A DNA stretch of 64,000 nt from Kondoa malvinella (GCA_039545315.1 BCIM01000006.1:1046986-1110985), one strand, 5' to 3'; positions 46,455-58,763 are shown, numbered from the stretch's first letter. The notes: a model not told the origin generated them from the letters alone. Program-made: numbers and translations.

Positions 46455-48357
46455 ATGCAGCAAACGGTCAAGCCAAGCATGGACCAACAGCAGCAATGCA
46501 AGGTCAGATCGCCCATCACAGCCTATCCAGGCGCTTTCAAACAACAGTCAACACCAAACACGAGAGCTTCTCCTGGCTCAAACAATGGAATCCTCAAAGC
46601 CAGAGTTGACCTCGCTTCTTTGCCCGTGAACAAATCATCTCCCACTTCAACTGGACCTGTTAGACCTCCAATCATTACAGCAAGAGTATCTGCAAACAAT
46701 GTCTCTACACCACAGAATTCTCCCTTTGCTAGACCAAGTTCTGCGGGTGGACGTGCACCTACTTCAAGACTATCTACGCCGCCTGTAGCATCTACCAGCA
46801 GCTCAGGAGGAGCGAAACGAATCAGAACAAAGTCAATGATTGATCCTTCAACGCCTGAGAATTCATGGACGCCTAGACCGGGCTCTGCAGCAGGTCGAGC
46901 GGGTAGCAAGACTCCTACCAGTCCAATGAGAAAGACGCAATCTGCTCAAGCGAAACCTATCAAGAAACCTGACTTTCCCACGGAGCTGTTACCACCTATT
47001 TCCATCTCACCATCCCCAACGCCCTACTTGTCATCTTCTTCTACATCGTCTTCATCAGCATACACTGCTACATCGTACAGACCTCCGACGCCCATTTACG
47101 CACGAAGCAGCTCACCTACTCGATCCACATCACCTACTCGACCCATCTCGCCCGCTCGTCGATCGCAACCTATGCCCAAAAACACGCTCGCCCAATCTAC
47201 CTCGGCCGTATTCTCCCTTCCACCTAGACCAGAGCTCAAAAAGTCCAATTCAAGCTCACAACTGATCCCTCAGACTCGAAGGAAGATTGCTGGGACACAT
47301 GCTTTACCGCCTAGCACTACTTCACCTAGGATCAAACATGCTAGAAGTCAAAGTGCTAGTTCGACCAGTAGTCTTGGTGGTGCAAGTCGGGTCTCGGCCG
47401 TGTCGCAACAGAGCGTTGAAAGGAGAGGTAGTGTCAATAGTGAGGGTAAAAGCGAGGCGAGTGAGGAATGGTTTCGTGCCCGAAGAGAGGAGGAACGTGC
47501 TAGAGAACGTGAGAGGGAAGCTAGAGAGCATCGCAAGGTTTGTGCCAATGCTTCTAACATCACAAGTGATGATGTCGATGATGTTGGGCAAACAGGTGCT
47601 CGATCTAGAAATTACCAACGCTTCGCTCGTCTCGCTCAATGCAACGCTTGAAAAAGGTAAAGCGAAACAAGCTACCGAAATCAGAGAATTGCGCCGAAGG
47701 ATACGCGATCAATCTTTGCATCTCCCTTTCCCACCTCTACCTACTTCTCCATCGCCTGGTGATCAGGACGATGATTCTGATGCAGAAGAAGACTGGGATC
47801 AAGTATTGGACGCTGATCCGCCTTTTAAAGAGATTGCTAGAGTTATGGAAAGTCTTATACGAAGAGGGACGAACGCGATTCAAGCGCCTATGCACAGTGG
47901 GACGAAAGTACTGGGTGAAGGAGCGAGAATAGGGATAGGGCTGATAAGAGAAGAGAGCGAGAGCAGTGATTTGGCTGCTGTTGGAGAAGAGAGTTTTGTG
48001 GATTCGGTTTATGCTTCTATCGATGGGGATGAAGAGGACAGTACGATGCAAGAGGAGTCTCCAGGCAGGTTATTGCCTAGGTATTCAGAACAGTCTACGG
48101 CCAGTGCTGCCAGTGAACCAGAGGTGAGCCTTCATTTCATGTGTAGAAGACTGTCTGAGCGAATGATATAGGGTCATCTCGCGGGCTTCAGAGTAGATAA
48201 TTGGCGACATTCTCAAAACATACCGGCTTCTCCGCGCATGCATCAATTAGCAGATATCAATTCGACACCCACTCAGAGCTCGGTCTTTTCTCCGACGGCA
48301 TTGTCGAATTTCAGCTCGTTTTGGGGTACCAATCCGAAGATCGCTTCGACGCGGTAG
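46455..48357 (+). CDS. disordered Ser/Pro-rich protein with a conserved coiled coil
   Basis: I take the ATG at 46455 (MQQTVKPSMDQQQQC) and the TAG stop at 48355-48357; two introns (47540-47600 region and 48124-48171) give about 600 residues. The first ~360 residues are Ser/Pro/Thr-rich with SPT repeats (SSPTRSTSPTRPISPARRS) and many proline-directed sites. A charged helix then begins at SEASEEWFRARREEERARER and runs through VLDLEITNASLVSLNATLEK to EIRELRRRIRD. The LEI-N-SL-xx-LN-xx-LE helix is shared with uncharacterised fungal proteins. An acidic region (DDDSDAEEDWDQVLD) and a Gly/Ser-rich end (FSSFWGTNPK) follow. Possibly cytoskeletal or cell-cycle related, but this is only inference from composition. 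Confidence 0.75.
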
Positions 48358-48767
48358 CATAAAACCTTTGTATTTGATGTACTAGTAGTAGACTGTAAAA
48401 TTAGTTTGTGCATGTGCAAAGACTCGCATCGTTATTGGCCCGCGTCAATGCTGCGAAAGAAATGCTTCAGAGAGAAGCATAAATCGATCTCAAGGAGCTT
48501 GGAAGGATAATGCCAGGTAACGAGCTGGACGAACATTAAGCCAGTCCCTAGTGCTATGATGATATAGAAGTAGATCAGGAAGATAGCAAGTATCCGCACG
48601 AAGAAAAGCACAGATGGGAGAGAGTAACACGGAACAGAAAACAGACACGAGACAAGCACCCGATCATATTTTTATGCATTTTGCGCTTCTCATCAGATCA
48701 CACAATTTTTTGCTTAACTTCAAATTTCTCGATAGAGCTACACGATTGGAACAAAGGTGTGGAGCAT
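48358..48767. other. convergent intergenic region
   Basis: 410 bp between facing stops. AT-rich compared with neighbours; should hold both 3' ends. No coding or RNA feature recognised. Confidence 0.5.
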
Positions 48768-49857
<1,090 letters not shown>

Positions 49858-50368
49858 GGAAGGATCGAGAAGCAAAGTAGGGGGAATGCAGAAATGAAAA
49901 GGGGAAAGAAGAGAAGAAGAGAGACTTGGAAATCAGCATTCAAACATTGTACCAGTGTAAAATTCATAGCCTCACCTGTTTTTGTAGAAGTTTTGGTGAA
50001 GTGACACTTGGGAGAAGAAGGGCAAGCTCGAGGTCGGAGAGGTCAAGAGGTGATTCGGTATGCCGGGTCAAAGTCCAACGTGACTGTATTACGATGCAGG
50101 CTATGTACAAGATGTCTTTACGTCTATCTTTATGTACAGCTGGTCCCGGTAAGCTTGTGATGTCTTTTCGGCGTGTGACAGGTGACGGAAGTGGCTATGA
50201 CGCGGTACAGAGCTGCGACTTGACTAGAAAGGCTGTGCATCAGCATTGAGTTGAAGAAGAAGAAGATAGCCAGGAGCATATACGAGGATCTCACATGCAA
50301 TCAGAGGTCGCTGCATGTTATTCTTGAAGCGACGCAAAAGACCGTCCGTTCACGCGCAAGAACTAGTT
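49858..50368. promoter_or_regulatory. intergenic region with purine/pyrimidine tract upstream of cyclophilin
   Basis: 511 bp. Next to the cyclophilin start the plus strand is GA-rich (GGGAAAGAAGAGAAGAAGAG, about 49899-49920), i.e. CT-rich on the coding strand, a usual fungal core promoter. The rest shows no gene. Confidence 0.5.
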
Positions 50369-51068
50369 TCACATCGCCTCCTTCAGACGACCTTTTGTAG
50401 TTTGTACCGCCTCTTTCCACATATTCAGATCCATGCCAGTCTTGTCTTCCATTAGAACAGCAGAGATGTAAAGGCTTGTTGCGTATTTAGGCGAAGGATG
50501 TGGTAAAGTGAGGATGGGCGAAGGGAACTTTGGTTGATCGCCTGACTGGTACAGCAAGGCGAGAAGCCAGCGAGTGAGCTTGTGCAGAAATGCTAGCGCA
50601 ATGTAGGGCGTACCTCGTCTAGATTTGGCTCGACATGACCCATCACAGATAGAACAGTCTTCAAACGGGGAAGATACCGAGGAGCGTCTTGCTCGCCATT
50701 GGCTAGACAGAGAGACAGATCCACGAGAACAGAATAGCCTTCGTGTTCAAGCAGGACAGTCGAGCTGGTCTCATTGACCGACAAAACGCTGAGAGATAAA
50801 CTCAGACTAATGAGACAGAGAAGTAAAGAGGAAGAAGGATAGAGGCTGACCGCCCGACGAGCCGCACTTTGCTCAGAGTAGACGCAGCGCCTTGCTCATG
50901 CAAATCTCGTATCAATGCCAGTCGAGCACTGGCTGGTTTGTTCCCTGGCGGTTGCTTTGTGGATCCCTGTAGAGCTGCACACATCCTCTCTTGAAGCTTC
51001 AAACAGTTTTCGGAGCTTGCATATCGTTGCCTTAGGTCGACCGCGTCATGCCAATACTCGCGCGACAC
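50369..51068 (-). CDS. Ten1-like CST telomere-capping subunit (OB-fold)
   Basis: A small protein with one OB-fold: KVRLVGRVLSVNETSSTVLL, GYSVLVDLSLCL, LKTVLSVMGHVEP, SLYISAVLMEDKTGMDLNMW and a closing helix KEAVQTTKGRLKEAM. The order of strands and the motif A-V-x-x-x-[ED]-x-x-x-G-M-[DN]-L-x-x-[WL] near the end are as in TEN1, the third subunit of the Cdc13/Ctc1-Stn1-Ten1 complex that binds telomeric ssDNA. Identity rests on pattern, not on a search; Rpa3 is the main alternative. Introns at about 50784-50850 and 50550-50620; the exact acceptor of the second is uncertain. Start: MSREYWHD at 51066-51068 overlaps the neighbouring gene; MCAALQGS at 50982-50984 is an alternative. About 170-180 residues. 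Confidence 0.6.
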
Positions 51069-52361
51069 AAGTACCCGATAGCGCTGGCAGTACTGCTGTT
51101 ATCGTCTTTCGCAGCTGCAGTAAGCTTGCAGCGCTTTAGCAAGCCAGATCATGACATTCTGACGGATTCTTTCCTTCTTGCAGCGAGATGAGAACCAATA
51201 CATGGACCTATTCTGCCGCGCTGAGCGAAGCAAGGACGGCCGCTCTTATGATCTCACATCTCTGACAAGTACCAGCATAGGCTCGTCGACCTCTTACACT
51301 CTTGATACTAATAGCTGAAAGATCAGTTAGACAACGAATGGCGAGCGAAAGATCCTGAATCAGGCTCTACCTTTGCTATCAATGTCTGTCATCAAGTGCT
51401 ATCGGAGACGTGGGGTGTCTCCTCGCCTGAAACCATTGGCATCTATAAGGAAGGACCTCCTTCAAATACGCATTCTGGAGAGTCGCTAGGCCAATTCAAC
51501 ACTACTCTTTGTTTACAAGAACAAGGCGTGAGTCTCGTATATACTGGCGGATCGCAATGTCCAGGCGGGAGGTTGCAGAAGAGTTCAATCATCTATGTAA
51601 AGCTGCTCTTTCTGCTCTAGCGGTAACCCTGACCCTGACCGTTTTCCTGAGTATAGTTTCCATGCATGCCTAAAGCTGGTCTTGGTCAGCCTCGGTTCAT
51701 TGGCTCGCTCAACGAATGTAGCTACTTCTGTAAGTAGGCAATTTGAGGCGGAACCCGCAAGCTGATCATATTGAACCAGTCGAATGGCAAACGTCAGCAT
51801 CTTGTCTCAGAGAGTCAAGTGTGATCAGTCTCGGGTCACTCTTCAGTATGATTTTCTGGTTGTGCGTAATTCATATTTTATTGCACGCGTCATTAACACC
51901 TAACGAAGTCTGGTACTCGCGCCTGTATTTGGAGCTGGACTCTACACCATCATAGGTCTGCTCTTCACAAACGCGTCCGTATTTGTGCTAACGCTATCTT
52001 GTCTCAGGGGCAATATACCGCAAATTCGTCGACAAAAGAACAGGTCTCGACATACTTCCGCCAAACCCGCTGCCATCAAGCGGCCTGGGCGGTAATCTCA
52101 AAGAAGGTTTTGAGTTTGCGCGGGTCAGTCCCGATCTTTTGGCGTCGTGAAAGAGAGCACGAACTTAAATTTTGGGCCCGACTCTCTTTTTGTGTCTCGC
52201 AGGATATTATAGTGATCGGTCTTGTCTCAGTTTATGATGGGCTTAGGAATGCTTATGGCCGATTAACGGGCAAGAGACGCGCCGGAGGGTTTGTTGGATT
52301 GCCTTCTGACGTTGAGGAAGCGAGAACATTGTTTGGTGATGATGATGAGGACGAAAGGTAG
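51049..52361 (+). CDS. Mrl1/M6P-receptor-homology type I membrane protein
   Basis: The ATG at 51049 begins a clear signal peptide (MPILARHKYPIALAVLLLSS then FAAA) split by an intron right after it. The lumenal part resembles the mannose-6-phosphate receptor homology fold (Mrl1/Atg27 group): GRSYDLTSLT, AINVCHQVLSE, GQFNTTLCLQEQGVSLVYTGG, SQCPGG, FPEYSFHACLKLV, with several paired cysteines. One transmembrane segment follows (VLAPVFGAGLYTIIG), then a cytosolic tail with AIYRKFVDKRTGLDILPPNP as in Mrl1, and an acidic end (LFGDDDEDER), stop at 52359-52361. Mrl1 works with sorting of vacuolar hydrolases between Golgi and endosome. The start overlaps the start of the Ten1-like gene on the other strand. 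Confidence 0.75.
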
Positions 52362-52610
52362 CATAATAGACACGAATAATACCCCTTTTGATAATGCATG
52401 GACACTAATTTACAATGACCGTTGAAACCGATGAACCTGACTGCTGGATGACCCTTTTCCTTTGATGAACAGTAAGCAATACAGATGGAAGAAACTTTGC
52501 GTGCGTTGAGACCGATGGGGTGAGTGTGATGAGATGATTGGATGAGTGTTCGGAAGGTTTGATCGCCCATTCTTTCCCCCTGACCTGCCGCACCTCTTGC
52601 GTTGAATGCC

Positions 52611-53399
52611 CTAATCCACCATGACAGAAGGCAAGCTGAAGAATCGCCCTAGAGGTGGTCGACTGGTACCACGCTGAGGCGAGTCGGGCTCGATGGGAGT
52701 GAGAGGCTGAGGTCGTTGACGGAAGAGTGAAGCCGAAGTGTTGGATCGCAATGCTGAAGCTGAGACGGATCCTGATGATAGTGTGCGAGGGATTGAATCA
52801 GTAGTGCGAGTGAGAGTATGCAAATGAGGGCTGGACTGGTTGCGCTTGAGTTCGACAGCCTCTTGCGCGTAGGCAGACGCGAGCTTTTGGCTCATTTGAA
52901 GAGAAGGGACTGGGTTACTGTATGATCTGACCATGCCAGTGCCACCATGCTCGCGGTCGTCCATCATTACTGCTGCTGGGCCAGAGGGGAACGAGGCGTA
53001 TCGGCAGGAAGAGGTGCGAAGTAAAGGTGGAGGCATAATTGAGGAACTTGGGAAGTCTGCCTTGAATGAACCCTCCAATGGCGCCGAAGAGGTCGAGGAA
53101 GCAGATGATGCTGGCGAGGAGAAGTAATCGTCTCGCTCAGAATCGAAAGAGCTGGAGCTGGCGGATTGAGACAGAGTGGATGGAAATGGGAAAGCGTCCA
53201 TCTGTTCGTCGCCTTTTGCTGGCGTTGGCGTCAATTGAGGCGACGATAAGGGAGAGTAGGCCCATTCATACTCTTCCTCCTCTTGTCCAGATTGTTGTGG
53301 AATGCGGAGCAGCGTGTGCTGTTGATTTTCAGGAAAGGCGTAGGAAGAGAGAGCCAAAGCGCGAAGATCCGCGGCATGTTTGGGGTGTATAGAATCCAT
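52611..53399 (-). CDS. disordered Ser/Pro-rich protein, single exon
   Basis: 262 residues in one uninterrupted frame, unusual here. The N-terminus MDSIHPKHAADLRALALSSY holds a short helix, followed by an acidic patch (QEEEEYEWAYSPL), long Ser runs, and a phospho-type end (QPLTPIEPDSPQRGTSRPPL, GRFFSLPSVMVD). It contains RTSSCRYAS, RSYSNP and SPQRG sites suited to basophilic or proline-directed kinases. No folded domain is visible. Possibly a signalling or cell-cycle regulator, but this is inference from composition only. Confidence 0.65.
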   Translation of the reverse strand: MDSIHPKHAADLRALALSSYAFPENQQHTLLRIPQQSGQEEEEYEWAYSPLSSPQLTPTPAKGDEQMDAFPFPSTLSQSASSSSFDSERDDYFSSPASSASSTSSAPLEGSFKADFPSSSIMPPPLLRTSSCRYASFPSGPAAVMMDDREHGGTGMVRSYSNPVPSLQMSQKLASAYAQEAVELKRNQSSPHLHTLTRTTDSIPRTLSSGSVSASALRSNTSASLFRQRPQPLTPIEPDSPQRGTSRPPLGRFFSLPSVMVD

Positions 53400-54066
53400 G
53401 CTGGCCGGTTCGCTTGGGTTGGTATGTTAAGCAACAAGATATTGGATCTGGGTGTGGATTAGTTTTGATAGAGACTTGGAAGATATAAGACGAGACCTAC
53501 CTGGCTCTCTCTCAAGTATCTAGATGCACAATGCTTTTGAAAGGAATGCAGTAGTTGGTGAAATGATAGAATGCAGTGCGACCAAAGCAGGAAGGAGAAG
53601 CCAGGGGTTAGGCGGAGCCAAAACAGCCAAACAGGAATGTGAGTGTGTGGACCAAGAAGAGCTGAACAGCTCGGTCTGAAATTCTTGTTTGCCGGTGGAA
53701 TGCTATCGGTAACGCGCTTGTGCAGATCACAGGAAAGTTTCAGAGGTGCACGCCGATCATGTAAGAAAAAGAGACGCGAGCTACCGGGCGTTGAAATTGT
53801 CTTGGCCTGTAACGCGCACTGGTGACTCCTGCGGCCAATTAGGACAGCCGCGTAGGGTCGTGGGACGGCGGAACGCCCTGACTATCGTGCTCGCTGGCCG
53901 TTGGTGTGAATCAAGGTGGATGTGCACCTTGAAATGGCATGGGCTAGCTCAGGACAGGTACATCGGCTTGTACAAAAGCGCGAAAGCAGGAATTGAAGCA
54001 AATTAGCATAGATCCTGCATGCCCCATGTTGGGGTGCAATGAGATTCGGATGATTAGACCAGAACG
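53400..54066. promoter_or_regulatory. divergent promoter region
   Basis: 667 bp between the disordered protein gene (minus) and Spc1 (plus). Nothing convincing besides chance open frames. Confidence 0.4.
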
Positions 54067-54595
54067 ATGGACAGCCTCGAAGCCAGCATAGATGCTGCAG
54101 TAGCATATCTGAAGAAAGCGACAGAAGGAAAGATTGTATGTGCTCTTGAGTGAAGCATTTGAGCGAGAGTGTAAACGCGAGGGGTGAAACAGGATTTCGC
54201 TGGTCAGCATGCAAGGAAATTGCTGCAAGACGCAGGCTGACAGGAGCTACAGGGCAACAGAAAGCAGACCAACTCAGTCATCTCATCCTCATCGTTACTG
54301 GGGTGAGTCCAGGTCCAGCATTTCCACGTCAACAGCGCCTCAGCAACTGTCCGTGCAACAGGTCCTATCCTTCCTGGCTGGCATCATATCGCAAAGCCTG
54401 ATAGCACTATTGGGCGTTTTCGCTGTTGGGTTGCTTGTGACCTTAGTGGTGAGTCTGTCCTTTGCTGATCGAGAATATGACTGATTTCGACCTGTATAGA
54501 CTGTCATCCCGCCATGGAGCGCGTACAGAGCGAATAGCGTCAAGTGGCTTCCTGCTAAGGGATCGTCAGCAGCTGGAACGAAGAAGGATCGATAA
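54067..54595 (+). CDS. SPC1: signal peptidase complex subunit Spc1 (SPCS1)
   Basis: A non-catalytic ER membrane subunit of signal peptidase. Exon 1 (54067-54135) gives MDSLEASIDAAVAYLKKATE then GKI; exon 2 starts DFAGQHARKLLQ, the family's I-D-F-x-G-Q-x-x-A-x-x-L motif; exon 3 (54362-54448) gives VLSFLAGIISQSLIALLGVF and a second membrane helix; exon 4 (54500-54595) gives TVIPPWSAYRANSVKWLPAK, matching the PPWPxYRxxPxKWL signature. About 104 residues. The exon 2 donor is unclear: the frame hits TGA at 54235-54237, and the only in-phase sites before it are a weak GC (54232) or a GT inside exon 2 that would delete the family motif. The start at 54067 fits because the usual short acidic N-terminus follows. 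Confidence 0.8.
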
Positions 54596-54750
54596 GGCAA
54601 TGAAGTCGATAAAGGAAGGACCGAGGCATATCAGCGAGTCGCGCAGCTGCATTGAGATGAAAAAGAGTATACCACGGAACGAAGAGACCAGAGATCAGCC
54701 TAAGCTATTGTAATACCATGCATTGTATACAACTCATCCACATTATTACG

Positions 54751-55963
54751 TTACAACTTGTTCATTCTGACAGCGCCATCCAGCCTAATCGTCGTACCAT
54801 TGATGAAAGCATTCTCGACGATCGCTAGTGCCAAATGTGCGAATTCGTCTGCGTGACCACTTCTGGGTGGGAAGACTCTGAAAACAGTCATATACGTCAG
54901 CGTCAATGATGTGCTACTGAGCAAGGGCAAACTGACGAGCCAGCGAGAAGATTCGCCTTTGCTTTGTTGGGTATTGCAGAACCCATTGCCGTATCAAAAG
55001 CGCTCCTGCTTGACCATGAGTAATCGCTATTCGTCAACTGAACCAGGACCAACGGTGCTATTCCAACGACTCTGATACCATAGCGCGCTAGATCTCTAGC
55101 CATTGGCAGAGTCATACCCACGAGACCTGTTACGATTGCTTATGAGCGGAAGAGAATTGACATCTGCATGTGACAGACCAGCTTTGCTTGCAGAGTAAGC
55201 TGTTTGACCTGTAGTCACGAAGATACAGATGAGCGTGTTGCATTGGCTAGATGAGCCTGCAGACTCACCGTCTTGCCCATCTGTAGAAGCCGCTGAAGAG
55301 GTAAAGATGATCTGAGGAGTTATGAGCTAGATGACACTGAACAGCTGAGGTCGCTCACGATGCCTCTGTCTTCATTGACCGCTCCAGGCACTGCAGTAGG
55401 AAAGGGCTCCATTTTAATCATCTCTGCCATGGTAGCAGGCTTCTTTGGCTGTTCGTGTTGCAGAACTATCCGCGATGTGACTAGACGCGAGAGGTTGAAA
55501 GAGCCCGTCTGTTCCAAGTGTCAGTGCAGCAAAGTACGAACAGCGAGCGAAGCTTACCAGATTGATGTCCACTACCGTCTTGAATGCTTCCAGATCAAAG
55601 GGCTTTCCGTCCTTCTTGACAAACTGGTCACTTGGCATCAGCTGAGAGTCACAGACTCAGACAAGAGAAGCTCACAGGCTCGCTATAGCCTACTCCGCCC
55701 ATGTTCAGACACCCCACCGTCAAAGCTTGAGGCCACTTCTTTTCCGTCCTCTCAATCGCTTTGGCAATAGACTTTTCATCTCGAACATCACACTGAGAGA
55801 AACAAATGCTGTCGTTCTCCTTTTCCAGCGCTTGACCAGCTTCCTCGTTAATGTCCAATAAAGCTATGAGAGCTCCCTTGGCCAGCAGCGCCTTTACAGT
55901 TGCCAATCCAAGACCGGATGCGCCGCCGCTCACATAGTAGATACAACCTTTGATTGCTGGCAT
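54751..55963 (-). CDS. HSD10-like short-chain dehydrogenase (3-hydroxyacyl-CoA dehydrogenase type-2)
   Basis: A classical SDR close to mitochondrial HSD17B10. The start MPAIKGCIYYVSGGASGLG (55961-55963) has the Rossmann TGxxxGxG-type loop as VSGGASGLG; then ALLDINEEAG, a CDVRDEKSI acidic turn, NMGGVG, the long FDLEAFKTVVDINL helix, RLVTSRIVLQHEQ, IIFTSSAASTDGQDGQTAYSASKAG with catalytic Ser and Y-x-x-x-K, and TLPMARDLARYGIRVVGIAP. It ends FINGTTIRLDGAVRMNKL at 54751-54753. Six or so introns. A ~20-residue insert (MAEMIKMEPFPTAVPG) before the catalytic Ser strand is family-like. Likely a role in branched-chain fatty or amino acid oxidation; localisation is not obvious because no clear presequence is seen. 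Confidence 0.85.
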
Positions 55964-56547
55964 GTCGTATTGCAATTGGCTGAGGTTCAACGAAAGGAAA
56001 TTCGACTGCCTCTTGTTCCGGTGCAGCGACTCGATATGCAAAGTGTGGAATGCTTGAAAGCTGGATGGTGCGCAGTAACAACAATTCCAGATATCCAGAT
56101 ACTACTCCCTGATCGCCTACATCAAGCGGGGTAGCAAATCTTTCACATGCAAACACCGCTGAAGTCTGAAACGGTGCTATAGTCTACTTCACAATTCTAC
56201 TACAAGTGATCTAGCGAAGACCTTGAATTCAGTACAGCGCTGTATTGCTACCGAGCGTCTTCATGGCCGACTCTCTGCGCTGCTCAGACTGCTTGAGTCC
56301 TGCAAGTCCGCAGATGCAAGCAAGTCCCTAAATGCGGCTTGCACGCAGACCTGTCGTATCGCAACTTGCAATCTAGACCCATCTCATCGGGCATGATCAC
56401 TTGCCTCCGTCATCTGTCCTGCTTTGGGCACAATAGATCTGGACATTTGGCGGGCTGTCCCATCTTTGATCGGTCTATATCGAGATTCGCTGTGTCTATT
56501 TATTGCAACGCTGCTATTCATTATACGACCAGCTATAGTATTGGCAG
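55964..56547. promoter_or_regulatory. divergent promoter region, 5' end of cytochrome b561-like gene unresolved
   Basis: 584 bp. The hydrophobic stretch encoded at about 56493-56547 (LFIATLLFIIRPAIVLAD) is in frame with the downstream gene and could be its signal peptide. It has no in-frame ATG, so an upstream exon and intron are likely. Confidence 0.45.
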
Positions 56548-57480
56548 ATATGGACGCTCCTGTACCGATCTCCCACTCGAAGCATGACAAGTATATCATC
56601 GCTCATGGTGCGTTACTTCTCGTTGGTCGAACTCGGACTTATTGCATATGTCTAGCAACGCTCGCTTCAGTCGCAACACTCATTACGATGCCTCTGGCAG
56701 TCCTAGCTGGTCGATGTGCGTTCACGTTATCTCGATATGCAAATCTGACAGTCGAGCAGATCTCAGGACATGGAAGCACTGGAATGCTGTTCATGCCATA
56801 TTGAACATTACGACAGTCGGCTTGATCATTGTATCCTTTGCTCTGTCCAACGTAGCAATCGGCGAAGGCGAGTACACTGGAGCCGATGCGGACTTGCATC
56901 ACAAGCTGGGTCTGGCCGTCTTTGTGCTTGTGCTTATCACTGGAGTCGGTGGAATTGGAGCAAAGCTTTTGACAAAGGCTGTGAGCTTGCTTCTCTGTTC
57001 TTTGCCTCGTGTATTGATCTTTGCTAGCCGTCGTTCAATTATGTCACACTCAACAAGGGAAGACCTCTGCTGCGCTATCTGCACATAATATTAGGAATAG
57101 CGACTGCTGCGCTGCTTTGTGAGTGTCTCCCTCCTTTACTTTAGAATTACTCTGACGGCCCGTACATAGATGCCCAAGTCTATACGGGATTTGAGCAAGT
57201 CATCTCTGTCTCTCTCAAGCTTAATCTGATTTGCATGCAGTGAATGGGAAGAAAGCTCCGAGTCACAGACAGAAGTACCGTCCAGTGTCATCATCATGTA
57301 TGTCTGCCGACCTGTTCACTATTTCTCCGCTTATGTCTACTTAGCTTCTGGATCCTCCTCGGCATAGAAGTAGCTGCCTATGTAGTCGGATGGGCAGTAA
57401 TGGAGCCCCTCGGTAGACGGAAGAGAAGTAGAGAGCTGCCGAGTGAGACTGCGATGATGGACAAGGCGTACCGTGCTTGA
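56548..57480 (+). CDS. cytochrome b561-like membrane protein
   Basis: A multi-helix haem membrane protein of the cytochrome b561 type. From MDAPVPISHSKHDKYIIAHA (first ATG in frame, 56548; a signal peptide may lie upstream), splicing gives TLASVATLITMPLAVLAGRY, RTWKHWNAVHAILNITTVGL, SFALSNVAIGEGEY, DADLHHKLGLAVFVLVLITG, RYLHIILGIATAALL, AQVYTGFEQ and a last helix FWILLGIEVAAYVVGWAVM. Histidines at the helix ends (IIAHA, VHAI, HHKLG, YLHII) are the candidate haem ligands of the family. The stop TGA is at 57478-57480 after MDKAYRA. Such proteins pass electrons across membranes, often to reduce iron or ascorbate; the partner is unknown. Confidence 0.75.
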
Positions 57481-58496
57481 CGAATGATCAGGGAGGATTC
57501 TCATAGGCGCAATGGGCAATGAACATTCGTACAGTTGTAAGGTATAGCTTGCTCTTGCATATACAGCAGTGCAGATTGAGCTGAAGCTTACGTGACTTTC
57601 AAACACGTGCCCAAATCGTACTACTTCCTGCAGCGAGCGAATATCGCTCGTCCTCGCGCGTCCATCCAGTTCAACGATAGCCCAGTGACCTTAGCTTCTT
57701 CCACGAGCAAAGACTAGCGCCTGTCAACAGCAATGATCTGCTTGAGGGCAATACAAACTTCTATGCGCATGCGCGCCCATATCAGAACTGAAATGCTACA
57801 GCATGTGGATCCTGTAGAGCGACCTTGCTGGACTGCCAGGAGCTTCGTGTCGTGCCCAAGTATCGCCTCTCGTCTCTGAAGTCGACAGCTGCTCGTGTTC
57901 ATCTCCCTCGGCAAGACAATGCGTGCTATCATCTGGTCGAGAATCTGTTCAATTACTGCTCCCTTCCTGTTGATACGCGCGCTCCAGCATACCTTCCCGT
58001 CTTATACACCTTTTCACCAGATACTCTCGTATCGAGCCTTCGCATCAAAGTCGGGTTTTACATTCGGTCCTCGCTAGTCATCACATTTAGCGAAGCTCAG
58101 CTCTGTCGCGCTGCTCCGTCACTTGCTGGTGTTCTATTTCTGCTTGCCTGTTTCGGTCTCGCACGGGCATTGCGTCAGCCGAGAGAAGCATAGAAACGCC
58201 TCCTTGGCGGTGAAAGAGCGTCGTTATGCCTCAAGATCAAGCTGCGCTGCCTCATTTGGCATGCAGAAGAGACCCATGTTGATGACTGCGTTGCCGCAGC
58301 TGTCCCATAACGCTGGTAGCGATAAGTTGTCGGGAAGGGCTTGCCGTTTAATTGGCATACGTCATTACAGAATTTGGCTTCGTTTCGCCTTTTCTTCGTC
58401 GGAAGCCCCTCTTCTCTTTTCTTTCTACATCCGCAACAAGCAAAATCTGCTTTCAGCTAAATCAATCCTTCATATCAACTCACACATCAAATAAAC
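57481..58496. other. 1 kb region without a recognised gene
   Basis: The longest gap in a dense window. Open frames on both strands (such as plus 57825-58193) lack family features and good start sites. A CACGTG palindrome lies at about 57604 and TGCGCATGCGCGCC at ~57763. Toward the right, pyrimidine-rich DNA at 58388-58430 followed by an A/C-rich stretch ending AAATAAACATGG resembles a promoter and leader for the next gene. It could hide a non-coding RNA or a fast-evolving gene. Confidence 0.4.
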
Positions 58497-58763
58497 ATGG
58501 GGTGAGTCCCGCTCTGTTCCTAGCCATAGGAGCGGAAGGCTTATTCCGATCGCAGTGTTATCGCTTCAATCTGTTCGTATCCTTCATGCTAGTATGCCGC
58601 TTTCCTAACAATCTACGCAGTCTCCGCTATCGGTAGAGGTAAGCCTTCAGCTTTTTGACCATCTATTATTCCATTGACTGTGTGTTTCCGCTTTACAGCC
58701 AGTAAGTCTACAGCCGATTCAGAAGCACTTGTTCGCTTATCGCTTCTGCCGCGTACTTCAGTC
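58497..58763 (+). promoter_or_regulatory. spliced leader region with possible 6-codon upstream ORF
   Basis: An ATG in good context (AAACATGG, 58497) is followed after 5 nt by a strong donor (GTGAGT). The next exon-like segment (TCTCCGCTATCGGTAGAG, ending near 58638 before GTAAGC) joined to it would read M-G-L-R-Y-R-stop. A further intron ends at TTTACAG (~58699). Confidence 0.35.

Noticed and set aside
57825..58193. 122-codon open frame on plus in the 1 kb gap
   Set aside because: It lacks an ATG at its beginning, has unusual composition and no recognisable domain.
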